DNA from: Pelecanus crispus
Taxonomy: Eukaryota; Chordata; Aves; Pelecaniformes; Pelecanidae
Length of the DNA stretch: 64,000 bases
Direction: 5' to 3'
Assembly (NCBI RefSeq): GCF_030463565.1
Contig: NC_134643.1
Location: forward strand, 77,931,721-77,995,720
This document shows, one piece after another, positions 58,329 through 64,000 of the stretch. Every line of letters begins with the position of its first letter. The first letter of the stretch is position 1. A program made the position numbers and the translations under genes. The notes beneath the pieces were generated by a model. The model saw only the letters and a list, made by a program, of their open reading frames with translations. It was not told the origin of the DNA and made no database searches.

Positions 58329-60203
58329 ATAAATAAAAATAATATTTAATGCAACTCTCACCCCTGTTTAGAAAATATGGTTCTTTGTTTTATAGGTGTT
58401 CAGATCTGCAGGACCTGTAAAGTGATGCATATCACAGCACCTGTAACTTTCTTCCTCACACAGTACTGTATGTATGTAGGATATAGGTATAGTTTTCTCA
58501 TTCTCTAATGAAAGTCTGCAGTAAGAATTCATTAAAATAATTTTGGAAAAAACAATTCCATAGTAAAATAAAGCAATTTACATGACATAGAGTTATTTGA
58601 AATTATTTGACTCAATAGCTATCCTCTGTGTGTGCTGCATGTATAGATAGATATATCTGTAATTGCTTAGGTAATCAGAGACATATCCTTTAAAAAAAAA
58701 AAAAATAGCACGTCAGTTGTGCCAAACTTAAGAATCCAACTTGACGTCTTGTAGTACCTCAGTGTAGAACGTTTAGGTTGCTTGTGTGCCTAGATTTGTG
58801 TGGTTGTATATATCTGTTGCTTTGTGTGACTGCACTCCTAAGGACTTTAGACTGAGACCCTGAAATCAAGTAAGTACTCAGAGGCTGTGTGCACATTAGC
58901 GTTTTGGTTCAGAGCAATAGCGTTGGTTTTAATTGAATCCCATCATCCCCACTTAACTGCTCAGTGGTTTGGTTTGGAGAGCAGCTTGGGTATAACTGAA
59001 CTGGACTCCTTTCAGAAGAAACTAACCTAGAATTTTGTCGTAGCAAGGTTAGTGCTACTCCAGGCACATACCAACATACCCCCACTCCAAACATGAGGGA
59101 CTGAACCAGTGGTTTGTTCTCAGACAGCTTTAAAACGCATGCATTGTAAGGATTTTTGGCCCAGTGAACCAGACTAAATGTGATTTTAGTGTAAGCTCCC
59201 CGAACCACTTACAAATTAGAAACGGGCTTCTGTACCAGCTGCTTCTCTCTACTGACATGTTGCTGTTATGCCATTGTATTTACTACTGTAGACACAGCCT
59301 AATAGCTTGTGTGAGTAGATTTCAATTTTAATAACTCATCTAGTTAGACTGAAGAACCCTTATGTGCCACTTTAACTAGTCACTTCTAACATAAGTTTGA
59401 CTTCTTTAAACTTGTCAAAGCTTGAATTTCTAGCTGAAGGGTTTTGTGCATGCCAGGAACATACATTTGGAAAATATACATTTTAATAGTCTGTGGCATC
59501 TGTGGTCTTAGAAATGTCAATTGAAAGCAGCTTCTTTCCTTCAGCCAGAAAGTGTTTCAAAATAGGAAGCTGGATTGAAAGTGCCGCCTTATTCTTAGAA
59601 AGGTTGTGCCACTGTTACCACATTGTTAAGTTAAGCAGCTGCAGAGCTGCAACATTTCTCCAAGTCTGGTTTGTACATTTATTCTCAGACTATGAAGAGT
59701 GCCACCCATAGGTCTTAGAGTTTTTTAAACTGGCTAATGGAGGGCTGGCTGACAGTTTATTTATTTATTTATTAAAACCTACATGACTTGTATTTTTCTG
59801 CTGATTTTTTGAGTGTATCTGGATCTTGTATGATTTCCTTTTGATGATTCTAAAAAGTCAAAATAATGTTTTAGTACTAAAGTTACATTTTAGGAAAGCC
59901 TGTGAGGAGTAAACCTAGCCAGAAAAGCTAACCTTTCATAGGGGGGTGAGTGGGTCATGGGGTGGTAGTGCATAATTAAGGCAATAATTTTGGAAGACTG
60001 TCTTGGGCTTAAACTTGTTGCATGTGACACAAACAGGTGCTGTCTGTGGCTGTTATATTTTAAGAATTGCATGATAGTTCTATAGCCACCTTGGGTAGGA
60101 TTCATCTCACTTATCTCTAGATGTCTACAGAGTAGATATTCAAGACTGAGCTAGTTACTTTGGTCTTTGCATAATTACTGAATAGAGATAGGCACTCTTG
60201 GAC

Positions 60204-60329
60204 TGTATTTCATCTAACCAACTGTAGGAATCTATTTTAGATTGAGATGAATCACCCTAGAAATGTTGTATTTCATCTAGCCAACTGTAGGAATCTATTT
60301 TGGGTTGAGATGAATCACCCTAGAAATGT
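60204..60329. repeat. 63-bp tandem duplication, slightly diverged
   Basis: Copy 1 is 60204-60266 and copy 2 is 60267-60329. They differ at a few bases only (for example AACC/AGCC near the start and TAGATT/TGGGTT in the middle). It is older than the 71-bp duplication at 12 kb. Confidence 0.93.
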
Positions 60330-61052
60330 CTTCTTCCCTCCAAGAGGGACTAGAATGGCTAGTTCAGATGTGGCCATCTTTTATTTGTTCAGAAGAATCT
60401 CACCTTTTATGGCTGGTGGAGTTTGGCCATAAGCCTTTTCTAATAGATCGTGTTTGTTTAGGAACTGAAAACCTTTAAACTGTTAGTGGAGAAAACAGCT
60501 CAGGAATGTGGCATGCGTTTAGAAAATATTATTGTCAGTAATTGGAAAAATGTAGAGTCTCCCAGGCCTTGTTTCTTAATGCATTGCATGTGATTTACAC
60601 AAAACCTTTGCTGAGCATAGGTACATGGTTGATTTCATATGTCTTTACTTCATATCCCACCCCTAGACAGTAGTTTCATGTAGCTCATTTGCAGTTATTC
60701 ACTTCCTTCCCAACCCCCTTGGGGACTGTAATTTCGCCCCCCCACCCCATAGAAAAACGTGAGAGGTACTTCAGTAGGTTACGATCTTGTATGTTGATGT
60801 GATGAGAACTATATATATTGATAACCATTCCTTAAACACTTTGTTTGCCTGTACTAAAGTTAATGTTAAAATAATAGTTTTTTATTTCTGATACACTTAC
60901 TGGGAATGAGCTATTTTTCATATGGTGTGTTTGTAATGTTTGGATGGTCTTTGCTTTTTTGCAGAGCAAATTATTACAGTGGGTTTTTTTCAGTATTACT
61001 TTCATCTGTCCTGATGTGCATAATATGCTTTTAAAATAATTTTTAATATAGA

Positions 61053-61068
61053 TAAGCATATATGCTTA
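61053..61068. repeat. Perfect 16-bp palindrome
   Basis: TAAGCATATATGCTTA is self-complementary over its full length. It is AT-rich intronic sequence and no binding factor is proposed. Confidence 0.9.
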
Positions 61069-64000
61069 ATACTGAGAGCCAAACATAACTCATAAATAGA
61101 CATATGTATTTGAGGAACTATTCACTTACCATTAAAATTCAGTTATCAGTGTGCTAGAGCATTAGCAAAACTTTGAATTAAGAGTAATAATTTTTTTTAA
61201 AAAGTGTCATTTCTCAGTTGGAGTTTTATTTGATTTGCAAACCAGACTAGTGTAAGTAATAGTCTTTGGGGTGGTAAAACCAAATATCTCTAGTTGAATT
61301 AAACTGTTAATAGTAGTTTAAAAATTGACTAATGATTTCAGTTTTCCAGGAAAGTAAACTTGTAATAAAGAATGGTCTTTCTGGATATTATTTTTCATGA
61401 AGCAAGAGTGCTATGAAATCGGCAGACATTTAGTTTTGCTTCATATGTTTTTAGGGGTGTTTGTTTTCGATGTTAGTGGTATGAAAATGTTAACGGAAAT
61501 TGAAAATACAAGAAATTCAACGAGGTGCACAAATGAAGGGTGAGAATCCAGCTTTTTCCTATCATAAAGCGCACCATGGTTATTGGGGTGTATTCTAGCT
61601 CATTCTCTTTGTGAACCCAAAGATTCTTAAATCCTTTATCCAGCTCTCCCAAAGTGGTGTAGCCAGAGAAGTAAAGAAATCTTTCATTATAGACTACACG
61701 AGGTTAAGACACTCTTCAGGGAGAGCATAAGCACCTTGGAATCACCTAGTATCATAATGATAGCTATTATAAAGCCCTAAGAGATTATTTTAAAGCTCTC
61801 TTACTGACTTCTCAAAGCTGACTTAGCTTTATGAACTGTGTCTGTCTGCTTCTTGTTCAGTAGATATTAAAAAGATTTGCTCCTGTCTGTTAAATTCCAA
61901 ATAATTACTTTTCTACTAAGTTTGGTAGTCCTGAAGGTTTAAATTTATTTCTGTATTTGTTTTCTTTTGCATTGTTTTAGGGTTTTTTTTGGATTTCGTT
62001 TGGTTTGGTTTGGGGATTTTTTGAGTCTTATAAAGAATATATGCTGCATGTTGTACATGTCAGGGATCAATACAGATTCTTAACCTTTTATTTTTGTCTA
62101 AGATCAACCAGCTATCTTACTGGCATTTAGTTAGATGGCATTTAACATTTGTCACAGTGATAGTATTTAGTATTCAATTTATCACCTAAAAATTGTAGTG
62201 TAGAAGTTCTTAATAGGTCATTGTTACTGATAATCTAACCATTTTTTATTTTCTTAGTTAAGAAAAAGAGAAAAGGGTGTTGTTAGGAAATGTAGAGGAG
62301 ATTAAGTGCAGTATTCAGAATTTGTTGCTTGAGTGTGAGGAAAAAATAGTAATTTTTTTGATAATATGAAAGACAAATTAGAAAACCTGTAAATGATGCA
62401 TTTTATTTTGGTTCTTTAAAGGGAAGTGGTTTAGAAAGCAGGCTGGCCATCTGTGTGCAAAGGAGTATTTAGGTCAGTGGGTCTGTTCTGTCCTGCTTTG
62501 TTCCAGGACGGAAGGATCTGTTGTGCTGAAGGCATTCTTGTCTTTGATACATGTAGGTTTCTGTTCAGTATGTACTCTTTCATGAATATGTGTTTAGTAT
62601 GATTATACTTCAGTAACTTAATCTAGTAATTATAGGCTGCTATGACCGAAGTGAATTAAAACTACTCTTTATAAATAAAGAGTTCTTTTGGGATTGTGGG
62701 GGTTTTTTGTTTGTTTTATAATTGCATGAATTTATAGTAGAAATATAACATGAGACTATTATGAAGTGATGATTAATCATAAAAATATTTCAAACATCTA
62801 CCATTTGTGCCCTTGTAGTATTTATGTCATTTCTTTTCATATAGTTTTAATATCCCTAACTTGAATGTGTTGTATATTTGAAGTAACCAAATTTTCTTTC
62901 TGTTGCAGATGCCCAAAGGCTGTTACTTATTTGTCAATAATTTATTGATTCTTTGGTTTCTACCTCTTTTTTTTGAACTTCCTGTGTGTGACTTAATGAG
63001 TTAAAGAGCTTTCTAAAATAAAACAGGGGCTGACTCTGTGTAGTCTGACTTGGTAGAGAGAGGATTAGTGGAAGACCAGGCAAGCTGTTGTTCAAGTATT
63101 AGCCTATTTTCATTTAACTCTCCAGAGTCATATTCCAGCAGAAAATGAGAACCTAGAAGGTGTAAGATGTGCTTACACCTAAGAGGAAAAAAACATACAC
63201 TGCGTATCATTCTTTTTACACATTTTTACCTATCATTTACAGACAGCACAGATGCTAAAAAAAAAAAAAAAAAAAGAAAGCTCACAATAAAGTATCCAGT
63301 TTTTCATCCTGCTGGATTTTGAAAGTGCTCATCTTGGTTTTTGCATCCTGCTAAAAGTAGGAGATGCTCACTTTCTTAAATGACCTCTCTCAGTCCCTCA
63401 TCTGACTCTCATGGAGTGAATTCTTTATTGTTTCTAGATGTATCACATAGGATACTTTCCTCACTAGCACATGAATCCTAAAGGAGTGCCTACCTTTCCT
63501 GAAACAGAGTTAATTCTGACTTACCTAAACATCAACTGGGTGATTCTTTTTGATAGCTTTTCATTTAGATAGAAAAAAAGTGTAATAGTGCTTAGATTCC
63601 TTGAGACTTTCTTCCTTTCCCAGTAGGTTGCTAGGATTATTTTGGCTTGTGACTCCTCTTCTGTCCCTCCCAGAAACAAAACAGTTTTCAGTGAGAGGAG
63701 AATTGTGAAGGGAACTTTGAGGTAGAACTTGACAAGTTTTGAAAACTCTTCCAACTTCAATGACTGACATTATGTGTAACTGTAGATTTTATGTTAGAAA
63801 CATAGCTATGGCAAACTTTCATTTTTTGGATGTCCGGCTTGTTTAAAAAACAGTTCACTATATATTTTATTTAAGTTTAATTTACTGTTAGTCGCCATAT
63901 TTTGATCTGCTGGCTAATGCCACATCTTGTGATTTTGCAGGAGGATGTTTGAGGTGCTGGGGAATTTAAGTGTAGTCTGCTAAGACTGCGTAAGGAGGAG

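Larger units (their letters stand above)
55804..64000 (+). other. BMAL2: Probable BMAL2 intron 1 (5' part)
   Basis: After the CpG island the DNA is AT-rich and I found no exon with bHLH or PAS residues. It holds a GTCT-type repeat near 55.94 kb, a run of 18 C at 57644-57661, a G-run near 58144, a 22-bp palindrome at 58307, TTTA repeats at 59756-59775, a 63-bp duplication at 60204, a 16-bp palindrome at 61053, GGTTT repeats near 62.0 kb and a 19-A run at 63257-63275. None is coding. Confidence 0.55.

Noticed and set aside
63257-63275. 19-A run as the tail of a retrocopied gene
   Set aside because: No gene-like sequence or poly(A) signal upstream and no flanking target-site duplication seen.
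63940-63960. TTTTGCAG-GAGG at the right edge as the next BMAL2 exon
   Set aside because: The following bases have early stops in the frame needed and no bHLH residues; window ends before it can be tested.

Overview
This is eukaryotic nuclear DNA, most likely from a bird. The evidence is a CR1-type LINE with the avian-style ATTCTATGAT 3' end, long AT-rich introns, a CpG-island promoter and a vertebrate gene with small conserved exons. There are no bacterial operons, CRISPR arrays, rRNA genes or convincing tRNA genes. Most open reading frames of 60-150 codons here are chance frames in introns and UTRs.

The one gene resolved in full is STK38L (NDR2), a serine/threonine kinase of the AGC/NDR family, on the + strand. 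Thirteen coding exons lie between 24003 and 42154. Joined, they give 1395 nt, i.e. 464 codons plus a stop, the same length as mammalian NDR2. All exon junctions keep frame. The ATP-binding Lys119, catalytic Asp213, DFG motif, activation-loop Ser282, hydrophobic-motif Thr442 and the C-terminal Gly-Lys-Leu are present. No 5' non-coding exon or CpG island was found upstream of the first coding exon, so 1-23991 is best read as the end of a long first intron, with the promoter outside the window. A long, U-rich 3' UTR follows the stop and probably ends near the AATAAA at 47051.

From 47.1 to 55.25 kb the DNA is intergenic. It holds an old LINE relic (about 49.93-50.04 kb) and a younger, 5'-truncated CR1 copy (54.48-55.08 kb, minus strand). 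The CR1 ends about 200 bp before a strong CpG island (55.26-56.13 kb). The island has GC boxes, a perfect TCTCGCGAGA promoter element, a 40-codon upstream ORF and an ATG in a near-ideal Kozak context at 55743, followed by a splice donor. By conserved vertebrate gene order (STK38L then ARNTL2/BMAL2, same strand) this is probably the first exon of BMAL2. The rest of the window, 55.8-64.0 kb, would be its first intron.

I found no undescribed biological system. The most useful points to check are: a GC-AG intron in STK38L with an in-frame GT donor 15 nt downstream, inside the kinase core; an exon 12 donor embedded in a TA/CA microsatellite; a conserved-site E-to-G change; the upstream ORF and TCTCGCGAGA element of the BMAL2-like promoter; two recent tandem duplications; perfect hairpins and palindromes; and three poly-C tracts, each followed within two bases by CAG.
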